Below are positions 53,006 through 64,000 of a stretch of DNA of 64,000 nucleotides, in pieces (within the stretch, counting starts at the first letter, position 1; every line of letters starts with the position of its first letter). The notes under the pieces are model-generated. The model searched no databases. It had not been told where the DNA came from and saw only the letters and a program-made list of their open reading frames with translations. Origin of the DNA: Larus michahellis (Eukaryota > Chordata > Aves > Charadriiformes > Laridae); contig NC_133911.1 of assembly GCF_964199755.1 (NCBI RefSeq), forward strand, positions 2,073,001 through 2,137,000. The letters run 5' to 3'. Position numbers and translations under genes: made by a program.

Positions 53006-55809
53006 CTGCTGTGGATTAGTCATCCTTATTTTTAAAGGAAGCTGTGTTTGCCAGCCCTATCTGTATAACGCATGTGCCTGTGAGATATTAACTATTAGCT
53101 GTATTTGCGAGGGCTGGTAATGTGCTCCGGTCGCTGCTCTTTGGAGCGGTGCCACCGAGGCTCCCTGGAGCTGCTGCTGGCAGGTGGAAAAAACTGACCG
53201 TCCAGCTTTTCATACCCTTCCCTCTATTTTCCTTTCTCAGTGCTGGTATCTCTGCGTTGGCAGGTGTGGAAACGTAGCGACCGTAAGAACAGTAAGTGAG
53301 GATAGATGAGCTGTCTTCTGCGGTCACTTCCAACTCCAGAGAAGAAGCCCTGGTGATTTATATTTTTGTCTTGCCTGTGGTAGCTTTTACTCTTAAGCTC
53401 CACTGTATCTTGTGAGAAGACTGAGTTTTACCCTTTTGGATGCTAAAAATGTTACCATTTTTAAACCTTGGTGGTTTTTTCCCTTCCAAGTGGTCACTTG
53501 GAAGAGCGAGCCGTGCAATTAAAAGAGTGTAACGAAGGACAGCTCCCTCCCCCTTTCCCCTTTCAAAAAAACCCTTCCAGAGTTGTGTGCTCTTGAACTG
53601 CTGCATAGGCAGAAAACATACAATGCAGTTGTCAGCATTGTGCTGATGTGTGGCACATTAAAAAAAAAAAATACACACAAAAGGGGTGGGGAGAACGGGA
53701 GCCTCCAGGGAGTAAAACTGTGGGGCCCCTTTCCCTACAAGCGAGCAGCCCTACACGCGATAGTATATTACTCCTAATTTTGCTCACACAAAGGGCTAAC
53801 GTCGGAGGGAGCGTTGCAACGTCCTAAATTGTGTTGGTGAAGATCAGGGTCCCCCTGAACTGTTGTTTGGTTTTTTTTTTTTCCTGTGAACGTGCTGCTG
53901 TTTTATTACTCGATTCCTCAAAGTTGTGCTCGCTCACCGGGAAGAAGGAAAACGCTTCCCTTACTGGCTGCAATTTCTTTTGTTGTGTTGCAAAAGGTAA
54001 TAAAAAGCACCTGGCGCTGGTCTCTCCGAGGTCACACATGACTTCAAGGCGCAGAGCCCCGGCAGTCATTAGTGCGCAAGGAGTGTTAGGTATCGGCGCC
54101 TTCTCGTTAGCCTCCCTTAATGAGAATATTGGCAGCGGTGTTGCGTGAATGCCTCTGGCTGACCAGCGGAGAGGCCCTGCCCTGCTAAGCTGGAGCAACA
54201 CCTGATGAGAAATGCAGTGATTTTACTGCCAGTGAGGCAGCCTGGTTGCTGATTTGCAGCACAGCTATTGACTTTATGCTTTTCTGGCAAAAATTTAGCG
54301 GAGGGTAAGTATGAGGTGTCCTGGCCAGATTTCATACCGTCCTCCCTGCGGTGGAGAGCTGGGGAAAGTTGGTGTGTGGTGTACGTGAAAATTGCCAGTA
54401 GCTCCTGTGCCCAAAGCCTTGTCTATACTTGAAATAAACCAGCATGGACAGGGATATTAATTTTCCTCTCTCGTTAGGGATGTGTTGGTTTGGAGATACG
54501 CCTCATGCTCATCAGAGGCCTTCGCTGGCACGGAGCTACGGTGGACCAAGAACCTGGCTGTTTGGGATGTTTCCACGTTTTTCAGGTTGGCACACCCCGT
54601 GGGACTTGGAATTACTTTTCTTTGGCAGTTCAGGACAAAGGAGTGAGAATTACCTGAACTTTTACCACCCTCCGCTCTGGACTGAAGAGTTACTAGAAAG
54701 AGCTCCATCCATGAGGTTTCCAAGCTAAACAAAACCTGAATTTCCAGTGCCAAAAAGCAAGCGAGCGATAGAAACCTCCGCTCCTCCTCCGTAAGGGGGG
54801 AAACCTGCAGTCTTTCAAGCATTCCTATTTTCCCGAAGAGTTAAAAAGCTGCATCGGGAGAGCTGCAGAGGTAAAATGAGAGCCAAAACTTGCCCAGAAA
54901 CTGTTCTTCTGTGCCGGATTGCTGGAGAGGTTTTCGAGTGCAGCAGGTCTCAGCGCACAAGTATTTTTCTTCTGTATTTTTCTCTGAAGTTGAAAGAGCG
55001 ATAACGGCGCAAACGCACATGCAGTCTGCTCCGTTTAAAACACCATCCACTCGCTTCGGTATCAAAATGGTGTTTGGTGAAACAAAAGCTCTGATGGTGG
55101 CTGCCTCGGTATTTATTTTGCGCTGGGTGTGCCGATCAATCCGGTGGGGAATGTGGGGAAGAGCAGCTCACGGATTTGGACTGTGGGGTTCGCACTAAAC
55201 CCTTGTCCTGCCAACATCTCCAGTGTAATTTCTGTGATTTTTTCCTGGGCATTGCATGTGGGACCTTTATGTAGAAATAATACAACAATTGGGTGTTAAA
55301 AACGGCAAAATACAGGATATTGGTGATCAGTCCAGTCCTAGGTGATTTATATCCTTTGCAGGTGTCATGTTTGGGTATCATCATACAGGGCTGGCGCTTT
55401 TTGGTTTTGCTTGCTTTGTTTTTCCCCTAAAATCAAGTATTTTGCAGCCTGGAAGACCAAAGTCTTCTCTGTCTAGCTGATGAAATGCCCCGTGTTTGGG
55501 AAAAACCCTTGCGAGGTGAGCAGGTACAGCTCTTCGGTACGTGGCCGCGCAGAAGTTGAGGGGCCAAGGGGAAGCAGGGCAGAAGTAGCACTTTGGTATT
55601 TCTAATTTTGCCCAACAGGCAAAAAAAAAAAAAGAAAAAGGTATTAATTCTAATGTATCTGCTATACCGTAAGCCAGAGTAAGCTCTTTTGCAGTCCCGT
55701 GAGGGCACACAGTGTTAAGGTGGCATGGTTTAGCAATCACGCTCTGCTCTGCTGCTGAAGGAACGTCTGTTTTTGTGTCGCAAAGTACTTTGGAAACAGA
55801 AGTGTGCTT

Positions 55810-55841
55810 TTATATATACATATATATATATATATATATAC
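55810..55841. repeat. (TA)n microsatellite
   Basis: About 15 TA units, interrupted by one CA, in intergenic DNA. Confidence 0.95.
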
Positions 55842-56129
55842 TCAAATGGGTTCAGTGTAAATGGAATTCCAGGGACTCCGGAGCTGTGGTTACTGTGCTG
55901 CGGAAGGTGACTGGTGCTCAGCCGCCGGCTACAGTGGTGGTATTTTGTGGCGGCTCCCATCGCCGGTACTGGGTGGATAAGAACACCACCGTGAAGTCTA
56001 GCGGGGAAGAGCGTTAGAAAATAAATTACTAAATACTGGGTTTCAAAATCGTGAAGGGAGTTTTCTGGACAGAGCCATCTCCTTGTGAAGATTTGGAGCA
56101 CTGACCCTCAAAGAGGGAAGAACCGAAAT

Positions 56130-56480
56130 CAAGAGCTTTATTAATACAAATCCTATGCTTTGTGTTGCTTAGGATCCAGACCCAGGCTTCGTGCTCAAAG
56201 CGTTATCAGCACGTAAGCCGATATCCTCTGTCTTGGCAACAAACGAGCCCAAATATCAAACAGCACCGATTCCTTCTTGGAGAAAATTCCCCATTGCATA
56301 AAACGTAATGGGTAAGCAATAAAATTAGGCCAGTAATTCAGGCTGGCTTAAAAAAGGAGATAAAAGCCTAGCTGGTAATTTGATATTCAGCTGCCATACC
56401 GTCATTTTAATAAATATAGTCAATGAGCAGGAAAGGCACGTAAATACGTTTTATAATGACAAGATGGTGGCTGGAGCTGG
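56130..56480. promoter_or_regulatory. Candidate conserved non-coding element
   Basis: A repeat-free, AT-rich stretch with several ATTA/TAAT cores and E-box-like CAGCTG: AATTAGGCCAGTAATTCAGG, GGTAATTTGATATTCAGCTG and CATTTTAATAAATATAGTCA. The base composition and complexity differ from the flanks. No conservation data were available. Confidence 0.25.
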
Positions 56481-57922
56481 CCGGCTCAAACAAAGGAACG
56501 CTCCGAGTGTTTCTGGTGATGTCTGAGGGCTCTTGCCTGGCTGACTGCTGCTTTTCTGTAAAAAGCCAAGCAAGCTGGACGCGTCCTGGACGCTGCTGGG
56601 GATAATCACTGCGTGCCACCAGTGTCACCGCTCTAATCCACGCGAGTCCCCAGCTACGTGGCGAGCTGTCATGTCCCCACCTCCAGCTGCGCCGAGCTGC
56701 TGCTCAGCCAGAACCAAGTATAGGGAAGTTACGCTCTTAGCAATTAAGAGTTCTGGTTGCTGTCCTTGTTCGGTATCTAATCTTTTGCTTTTTTAAATGT
56801 TTGGCCAGCAGTCCCGGCGACACGTGGCAGCGAGCTCCACCGCTTGGGTAAGACGCCGCGTTAAAAATGTCCCAACTTGCCTTTTCGAGCGTTATCCGCT
56901 CGCTCCTATTTATTGACGTTTCCTGCTCGAAGTGAGGCCGTTTCTGGCTCTTTGCGTGGACCCCAAGGATGTTTTCCGATTCTCCTGCCCTTTTTTTTCC
57001 CCCTCTAAACTGGCGAGCTGCTAACTTTATTAGCTCCATATATGGCAGCACCGTTTTCTCACGCCTTTAATGGCTCTCTTTTGATCTGTCCTGTTCTCGC
57101 TTTGCTTTTCTTGACGTGAACGTGGTGTTCAAGCTGAGATGGGTTTATAACCTGCCTCCCTCGTTAATAGATGACCTGGCATTTTAATCCTCTCCAAGTG
57201 CCGATATGAAACGTCCGAATGTTTTAACTGCGGGGTTGGCCGAGATGCCCGGAGATAGCTGGGTTCCTGGCTACACCCACCGTGCGGACATGAGTAATGT
57301 AAATTGCGCCTTGCGGTGCCTCAGCCCCTGCCCTTGCCTGTCCTGAAGGCCGAGGGCCTTCTCTCCTCTTCCTCGCCTGTTTGCCCCTTTGGGAAGGGGA
57401 TGCTTGTCCGTGTCTCGCCCCTGGATGCTCATTGTGTTGTCACCGGGGAGGCTGGCGTGAATGGTGGCAATGATGGCACTGGTTGCTGCCACCTGAGACC
57501 GGTCCTTCCTGGAGGTCCCTCTGGCCTGCTGGGAGGAGGGTTGTGCTCGCTCTAGTGTCTCGCCTGGCTCTGTGTTCTTTAAAATCTTTGAACGAGTCAG
57601 AGGGATCCGGTTACAGCGGCATCGCCCGAGCACAACTGGGAACAGTTTCCCCCCAAAGCGTAGTAAAAAATATCAGGATGGTCCAGAGCTTCGTTTCGCG
57701 TCACTGTCCGGGCTTTGTGCTCCTCTTGCAGCTGGCTTTCCTGTGAACGGAGCCCTTCAAGCGCTCGGTTCAACTGTCTCTTCTGTCAGCAGAGTCCGGT
57801 GGCTTTGTTTGCCACCCGCGGATGTCCCTCCCGGCCAGCGTGCCCGCAAGATGGCCGTGTGACAGCAGTGACCCCGCGGGAGGTTTCTTTTGAAGGACCC
57901 GGGAGCCAGCGTGGCTTTCTCA

Positions 57923-58130
57923 TGTCCCTTGGAGGTGCCGCCCTGGCAGGGAAGGGAAGAATGGCTGGAAATGCCGTCGCAGCAAATACACTCAATGGGA
58001 GAGGGGAGAATTCGGCATGGAAAAGCTGAATCGTGTCCCTTGGAGGTGCCACCTTGGCAGGGAGGGGGAGAGCGGTTGGAAATGCCGTCGCAGCAAACAC
58101 TCTCGATGGGAGAATGTGATGCGGAAAAGC
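57923..58130. repeat. Tandem duplication of about 111 bp
   Basis: TGTCCCTTGGAGGTGCC begins at 57,923 and again at 58,034. GGAAATGCCGTCGCAGCAAA, CTCRATGGGAGA and GCGGAAAAGC-type ends occur in both copies in the same order. The copies differ at many sites, so the duplication is not recent. Confidence 0.85.
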
Positions 58131-59364
58131 CGTTGGATGCGTGGTTTGGGTTTCTTCCTCTCCGAAATGGGTGTCCGGAGAGGTACAGACGCGTAGCGAC
58201 CGCTCTTTGGGCTTCTGACCCGTCCAAACAGAGCGCTGAGCCCGTTTCCCCGGAGCAGAAACGTGTTGGCAGTGCGTTTTGTCGTGCGCACGTGGCTCCA
58301 TGGCATGTGTTAAATAATAGACGGTTTGCGTGCGGAGAGTTGTTGGTTTTCTTTTTTTTTTTTTTTTTTGTTTTTTTTAAATTAATCAGTAGATCTGAGT
58401 TTGGCGGAGCAGCATAATGCCCGTCATCGCTGGGGAAACTGAGGCACGGGGCCGCGATGGGATGGGCTGGAGTTGGGGATAAGCCCCGGCTCTGCCGAGG
58501 CTCGAGTGCGTCAGAGCTCTGATTAAATCAAGAGATTGGCACGTTCGTTAAGCTCGATAACTTTGCCCAGCCGTCGAGGTGGACTTGGGTGGCGAAGTTG
58601 AGCGCCGCTCGCCCCCGACAAATAAGAACGTGGCTTTAATTAATGGAAAAGCGCCGTCAGGAGGCTTCGGCCAAGGGAAATAGGGAAATACCGGTCTGCT
58701 CTGTGTGGGGAAAGCAGCTTCAAAAAAAAAAAAAAAAAAAAAAAAAAACCAAACAAAAAACAAACCAAAAAACCAACACTGACGGCCCTGGGTGCGTGTT
58801 GGGTTTTATCCTGACCTCAAACCGCTCTCGGAATCTCGCAGCGGGAATCGGTCGGGCATTTTCCTTTTCGGGCACAGAAATAGGTGTTTGTGTCCGCGCA
58901 GAGGCACGTTTGGGTGGAAAACGAGCCCTTCCAGGTTGAAGAACGTTTAGCTCCGGGTCGCGAGCCGCTTTTCCAGCGGGGACGGGGTGCCAGGCGCCAG
59001 TCGGTTAAATTCTGTGAGCAGGGGAATATTCGCCACGAGCATTTTTTTTCCACCCCCTTTTAATGAAAAGTGGGTGGGGGCGCAGGGGGCTGCCCCCCCG
59101 CCCCGGGGACGGGAGTTTCTCTGACCCCATTCTCAGGATTTTGGGGAAGGATTCCCTGAACCCCCTCCCTGCCCGGGGCTGCTTTCCGAGCCCTTAGGGA
59201 TGAACACAGCTCCCAGAGATGGGGGGAGAGCCCAGGGCCCCCCCTTTTCGGGGGGGGGGGGCAGCCAGGACCCCCAACCCAGCGGCTCCCCTGCGCCCCG
59301 AGCCACCATCCTGGGTGCCAAATGAAGGGGGCACCGGGTGACAGCGGCACCCGCCTCTCACAGC

Positions 59365-60500
59365 GCAGCCCCCCCCTTTATTTTTTGCAATGCGCCCCCC
59401 CCAATTTTACAGTGCACCCCCTTTAATTTTTGCAACGTAATTCCTTTATTTTTTGCACAGCCCCCCCTCATTTTGCAGTGCAGCCCCCCCTTTATTTTTT
59501 GCATAGCCCCCCTTTATTTTTTGCACTGCCCCCCTCATTTTACAGTGCCCCCCCTTTATTTTTTGCATAGTCCTCCCTTTATTTTTGCAATGTGAACCCT
59601 TTTTCACATAGCCCCCCCATTTTCTGCAGCGCCCTCCCCTTTATTTTTCACATAGCCCTCCCTTTATTTTAGCAGTGCAGCCCCCCTTTATTTTTTTTCA
59701 TAGCCCCCCCCGTTTTTGGCAGTGCCCCCTCCTCTTTGCACAGCCCCCCCTTTATTTTTTGCACAGCCCCCCCTTTATTTTTCGCATAGCCCCCCATTTT
59801 TTGCAGTGCCCCCTCCTTTATTTTTCACATAGCCCCCCCCTTATTTTTTGCAATGAAACTCCTTTTTCGCATAGCAACTTTAATTTTTGCACAGCCCCCC
59901 CGTTTTTTGCAATGCAGCCCCCCCCCTTTATATTTTGCAACGTAATTCCTTTATTTTTTGCGATGCCCCCCTCCTTTATTTTTGGCACAGCCTCCATTTT
60001 TACAAAGCCCCCCTTTTATTTTTTGTGACAAAGCCCCTTTATTTTTCGCATAAACCCCTTTGTTTTTCACATCACACCTTTTATTTTTCGCACGGCCCCC
60101 CCTCGTTTAGCAGTGCCCCCACTTTATTTTTTGCACAGCCCCCCCAATTTTGCAGCGCATCCCTTTTTCTTGCAGCGCAGCCCCCCCTTATTTTTTACAA
60201 CGTAATTCCTTCATTTTTTTGCAATGTCCCCCTCCTTTTTCGCACAGCCCCCCATTATTTTTTACAATGCCCCCCCCTTTATTTTTGCAATGTAACCCCC
60301 TTATTTTTCGCACGGGCCCCCCGATCTTTTGCAGTGCCCCCCCCCCCTTTATTTTTCGCACGGCCCTTTATTTTGCGGTGAAAACCCCTTTTAATTTTTC
60401 GCGGAAACCCCCAGTTTTCGCATCGCACCCTTTTCGCACAGCCCCCCCCCCGCCCACTTTTCAGTGCCCCCCCCCCTTGATTTTCCCACAGCCCCCACCC
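59365..60500. repeat. C- and T-rich tandem array upstream of SPEN
   Basis: More than 30 imperfect units of about 20-35 bp, CCCCCCTTTATTTTTTGCA followed by CAGC, TAGC or ATGC. TTTATT occurs about 20 times by eye. On the minus strand each such unit reads AAAATAAAGGGGGG, a poly(A)-signal hexamer followed by a G run. The array ends just before the SPEN CpG island. Confidence 0.93.
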
Positions 60501-60539
60501 CCTCATTTTCGCAGCGCCCCCCGTTACTCTCCCCCGTTA

Positions 60540-61219
60540 TTCCCGCACCCCCCCCCGTTCCCTTTGCCGTTGCGCCCCCCCTTCAGCGCCTCGCGCAGGC
60601 GCACCCCCCCCCCCCCCCCGCCTCCGTCCCCGCGCGGGATCGGGGCGTTGCGCGCCCGCGCTCCGCCTCCGCCGCCGGCCCTGGCGGCGCGCGCCCCGGG
60701 GCGCAGTGCGCCTGCGCGGGGGCCCCCGTGTGGCGCTGCGCGGGGCCGGGGAGGGGAGGGGGGGGGGGAAGAGCGAGCGGAGCCGGCAGAGGAGCGGGAG
60801 CGCGGACGGGGGGGGGGGGAAGGAGGAGGAGGAGGAGGAGGCGGGAGGGGGGCGCCGCGCTGCCGCTGACGGAGGAGGAGGAGGAGGAAGGAGCGAAGGA
60901 GCCAGGGCGGCGGCGGCGGGGGGAGGCAGGGAGGAAGAAAAGCGGCGGCGGAGGGGGAGCCCGCCGCCCGCCAGCCGGCCCGCCAGCCAGGGGGCCCCCC
61001 CGCAGGGGATGGTGTCGTCCGCCGCCGCCGCGGGGGGAGGCAGCCGGCGGCGCTGAGGGCGGCAGGGCCCCGCGGCGGAAGAGGCGGAGGGCGGCCAGGA
61101 GGAGGCGGAGGAGGAGGCGGCGGCGGGCGGCGAGCGGCGGCCGGCAGCGCTGCGCGGGGGGAGGCGGCGGCGGCCGGGAGCCGGAGCAGGGGCGGCGGGC
61201 TCGCCCCGCGCCGCGCAGC
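60540..61219 (+). promoter_or_regulatory. SPEN: CpG-island promoter and 5' UTR of SPEN
   Basis: A dense CpG island with GGAGGAGGAGG and GGCGGC runs. Two NRF1-like motifs are visible, CGCGCAGGCGCAC (60,592-60,604) and TGCGCCTGCGCG (60,707-60,718), about 115 bases apart. No TATA box was seen. The reading frame of SPEN stays open upstream of the start to about 60,464, which should not be taken as coding. Confidence 0.75.
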
Positions 61220-61302
61220 ATGGTGCGGGAAACCAGGCACCTCTGGGTGGGCAACTTGCCGGAGAACGTGCGTGAGGAGAAGATCATCGAGCACTTCAAG
61301 CG
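61220..61302 (+). CDS. SPEN: SPEN (SHARP/MINT), first coding exon; gene continues beyond window
   Basis: The exon encodes MVRETRHLWVGNLPENVREE and then KIIEHFK plus two bases of the next arginine codon, followed by CG|GTGAGT. This equals the remembered human SPEN N-terminus. The start has A at -3 and G at +4. Residues 8-13 (LWVGNL) are the RNP2 motif of the first RRM domain, which the next exon completes. SPEN is a very large nuclear corepressor with four RRMs and a C-terminal SPOC domain. It binds RNA (such as Xist in mammals) and brings NCoR/SMRT-HDAC3 complexes to Notch and nuclear receptor targets. Only 27 complete codons lie in the window. Confidence 0.96.
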
Positions 61303-64000
61303 GTGAGTGGGGAGAGGGAGGCGGCGGCGGGCGGGGAGCGAGGGGGGGGGGATCCGCCGGTCCTTCCCGCGCCTTCGGGCCGCGCTCCCCACCCTGCCCC
61401 CCGGGAGGCCCTTTCCGCACCCCCCCTTCCCTCCGCGTGAGGAAAACAAGGGGCAAAAAGCTATAAAAACCGGAGAAAATGGAGGGGAGGAATGCGGGGC
61501 ACCGCGGCCTGTGGAGAAGAGGAGGAAAACAAAATCGCTGTAAATAAGCCCCGCGCCATGGCGAGGATGGGCCGCGGAGGCCGGCGGCGTGGACGGACCT
61601 GCCGGAGCTGAGGGAAATATAACGACAATAACAGTAATAACGACGGGAACGACAACAACCGGCTGAAAATAAAGCACGAAGAGACGGAGGAGCGGCGTGT
61701 CGGAGCTCGGCGCTGCACCCAGGAGGGGATTCCACGCCGCGGGGGTGCGCGGAGCCAGCCGTGAGCCTGGCCATCTTGCTTCTCCTTCGCTTTTAATTTA
61801 AATCGCTCAACGTTTGGAGATGTATTTTTTTTTTTTTTTGGTAATTTTTTTTTACCCCCGTTTTACTCTGTTTTCCTCCGTCTGGAGCTACCCCGGCCCT
61901 GAGGATGCTGCGTTCCACACACCCCCCCCCCCACCCCCCGAGGTGCAGCGAACGGTGGGAACCGAAGCGCCCGCAGCCGCGAGAACGTGACTTAAAAAAA
62001 AAAAATATAAATATATATATATTAAAAGAAAAGTCACACAAACCCACGAAGAAAATGCCGGATCCCTCCACGCGGGAAGCGCTTTCTGGACTCGTGATTG
62101 GGGTTGTGTTGTTTTTTTGGGTTTTGTTTTTTTTTTTTTTCCTCCCTTTTTTGTCGTTGCATAAATTAATCCCGCTCATAAGGAAGTAGTGGCTGTTTGC
62201 ATGGTTGTATTTTTTTTTTTTTTTTTTCCCCTCCTCCCTCCGTCTCTTCGAGGGAGGAGGAGGAGGAGGTTTCCCCCCCCCCACCCCCAGCTCAGCAACA
62301 CCTTTTTCCTCGGGAAATACACGAAGTTCACACCCGGCACCCTGCGCTGGGGCCTTTTTTTTTTTTTTTTTTAAATTATTTTTAGGGAAAAAAGAAGGTA
62401 ATGAGCCCAAGGTGGCTGCTCAGCTCGCGGTTGTTTTTAACATATACACACGCACACCCACACCCCCCCCCCCCCAAAAAAAAAAAAAAGGGATTTTGAA
62501 GCTTCCTTTAATCTTCTGCGTTGGAAAAATGACGGAGCGTCCTTAATAATGAGTCACCATGGGAAAAATAGATGAGGTGACACCGGGGGGGGGGGGGGAG
62601 GAAGGTCCCCGCCGCTGGCGGGGGGGGGGGGGCAGCCTGTCTCTAAAATAGCGACAGGGCCCCGGTTGGGGCTGGGGGGACCCCTGGGGTCACCCCGGGG
62701 TGCGGGGGGGCGGCCCCCGGGGGTCTCCTCCCTTCCCCCGGCCTGGGGGGCAGAGGCAGCAAAGCCCCATCTCTGCACTGTCGGTGCACAGAAATTGCCC
62801 TATTTTAATGGAGTTTTTAATGGAGTTCCACCTTTTTTTATTCCCCCCTCCGAGCCCAGAGTCGCCGCTTGGTCCCTGCTGGGATGGGGGCTCTGCCTTC
62901 GAGGTGGTTTGGCTTGGCCGTCAGTCCAGGTTACGTGACCTGGCGTTGTACAAAGGCAGGCGTTTTGGGGAAAAAAAAACCCCACTCTGGGGTCGGTTGT
63001 TTAATTCCGAGCTTGGCTTGCTGAAGGAACAGGGCCCAGAAGTGGAAATTTGACATTCCTGGGTCTTATTTTGTCCAGTCCTCCTCCTTTTGTAAGATGT
63101 ATTAAAGCAGGGAAAAAGTTGCTATGGTACTGTTGCTTGGAGATGGATGGGAAAAAATGGCAGGCGCTGAATTGTTAATTACCTTTTTTTTTTTTTTTTT
63201 TTTTGCTTGTTTTTACCTTCCTGAGTTTCAGTCGGAGGTTTGGGAAGGAGATTTGCAGCCAGGCAAAACCCCCCTCATTCCTATAATTTCCCGCTGGTTT
63301 TCAAAACCTGATTTTTAACTGGGATTTGCGCATTTCGGTAGAGGTTGATCAAGTTAACGGCGTTAAAATACGTTTGGCTGTGGGTGCAGGTACCAATGGA
63401 TGGGGGGAAATGACACGCTGCCTCCGCAGCTCTCTTTTTGGGGGGTGTAAACACCTAAATATTTGTGTAATATACGTCGAGGCGGGTTTGGGGTGGGATG
63501 TATAGGTGCTGTAGGTGGACAATGGAGCGAGGCTGCCTTTGTATGCTGGTGCTCGCCTGGGGGAAGGGACACACTCCACCAGGATGGCATGGTGGGATGT
63601 GGGTATATCCGTGGGGAAGGCGGCGGTGAGGTGGGATGCGGAAGGTTCCCTCCTTGGAAAAGACCGGTTTAGTTTGGAGAGAAAGTCTTTTCAGATGGAG
63701 CTGGGCTTGGCGAAACCCAGTTCCCACCCATCCCCCAGCCTGAGAAGAGGCTGAGCCACGGCGGCAGGGGCAAGAATTTGGGGAAATACGGCTTAAAAAT
63801 CTCAGCTCGGGGGGCTGGGGAGTGGTGTCACCCCTAAAGCTTCCCTGCGACCCACCAGAGCGTTTGTTTTTCCACTGGGCTTAGGAAAGACTGTCATTTC
63901 CATGTTAAAGCCTATACGCAAGCGGTCTTGCTGTTGCACGGCCTCTGCTAGGGGCAAGTTTGAGAAACACGACCATTTTGTTTCTAAAGAAGCCAAAATT
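61303..64000 (+). other. SPEN: SPEN intron 1, left part
   Basis: The intron starts with GTGAGTGG and continues past the window end. It holds CpG-rich DNA to about 61,420, many homopolymer runs, and a CA/C/A tract near 62,440-62,490. No exon, RNA gene or recognisable transposon was seen. Confidence 0.75.

Larger units (their letters stand above)
52050..57900. other. Intergenic DNA, FBLIM1 to SPEN, right part
   Basis: No exon or RNA gene was recognised on either strand. The stretch holds short A and T runs, a (TA)n tract at 55,810-55,841 and, near 56,130-56,480, a repeat-free AT-rich block that could be a conserved element. Confidence 0.6.

Noticed and set aside
45200-59350. A UQCRHL gene as in the human locus
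   Set aside because: No matching coding sequence was seen. UQCRHL is a primate retrogene, so absence is expected.
60464-61219. N-terminal extension of SPEN
   Set aside because: The frame is open upstream but begins in the C-rich array without an ATG. SPEN is known to start at MVRETRHLWVGNL.
60524-61774. Minus-strand open frame of 416 codons over the SPEN promoter
   Set aside because: GC-rich CpG-island DNA is poor in stops. The product is low-complexity proline/arginine and overlaps the real SPEN exon.

Overview
This is nuclear DNA from a bird. Two things show it: a 5'-truncated CR1 LINE ending in the avian (ATTCTATG)n tail at about 11,993-12,542, and a gene order (PLEKHM2, SLC25A34, TMEM82, FBLIM1, SPEN, all on the plus strand) equal to the human 1p36 block. 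High GC, short introns in the middle of the window and many minisatellites fit a microchromosome, in chicken probably chromosome 21. The species cannot be told from the sequence.

Layout. 1-1,680 is intergenic with nothing recognisable. A C-rich minisatellite (1,690-2,530) runs into the CpG-island promoter of PLEKHM2 (2,540-3,100). PLEKHM2 covers 3,017-29,816 in 20 coding exons, encodes 1,008 residues and has a 12.8-kb first intron that holds the CR1 copy and several decayed repeats. Its 3' UTR probably ends near 30,900. SLC25A34 (about 32,149-34,373, 5 exons), TMEM82 (34,807-38,758, 6 exons) and FBLIM1 (5' exon near 40,200-40,343, coding 42,600-44,743, 7 coding exons) follow within 12 kb. About 16 kb of gene-free DNA then leads to SPEN, of which only the CpG-island promoter, first coding exon (61,220-61,302) and part of intron 1 are present. 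All exon joins given here keep frame and use GT-AG introns; they were worked out by eye from splice sites and recalled human proteins.

The genes are not an operon and their jobs are separate: lysosome-kinesin coupling (PLEKHM2), a mitochondrial carrier (SLC25A34), a multi-pass membrane protein of unclear role (TMEM82), a filamin/integrin adhesion adaptor (FBLIM1) and a transcriptional corepressor (SPEN). No new protein system was found. The most interesting signals are in non-coding tandem arrays: one just upstream of SPEN that on the minus strand repeats a poly(A) signal next to a G-run about 20 times; one in FBLIM1 intron 1 that repeats the splice donor of the putative first exon about ten times; and two related arrays on either side of the last two TMEM82 exons.
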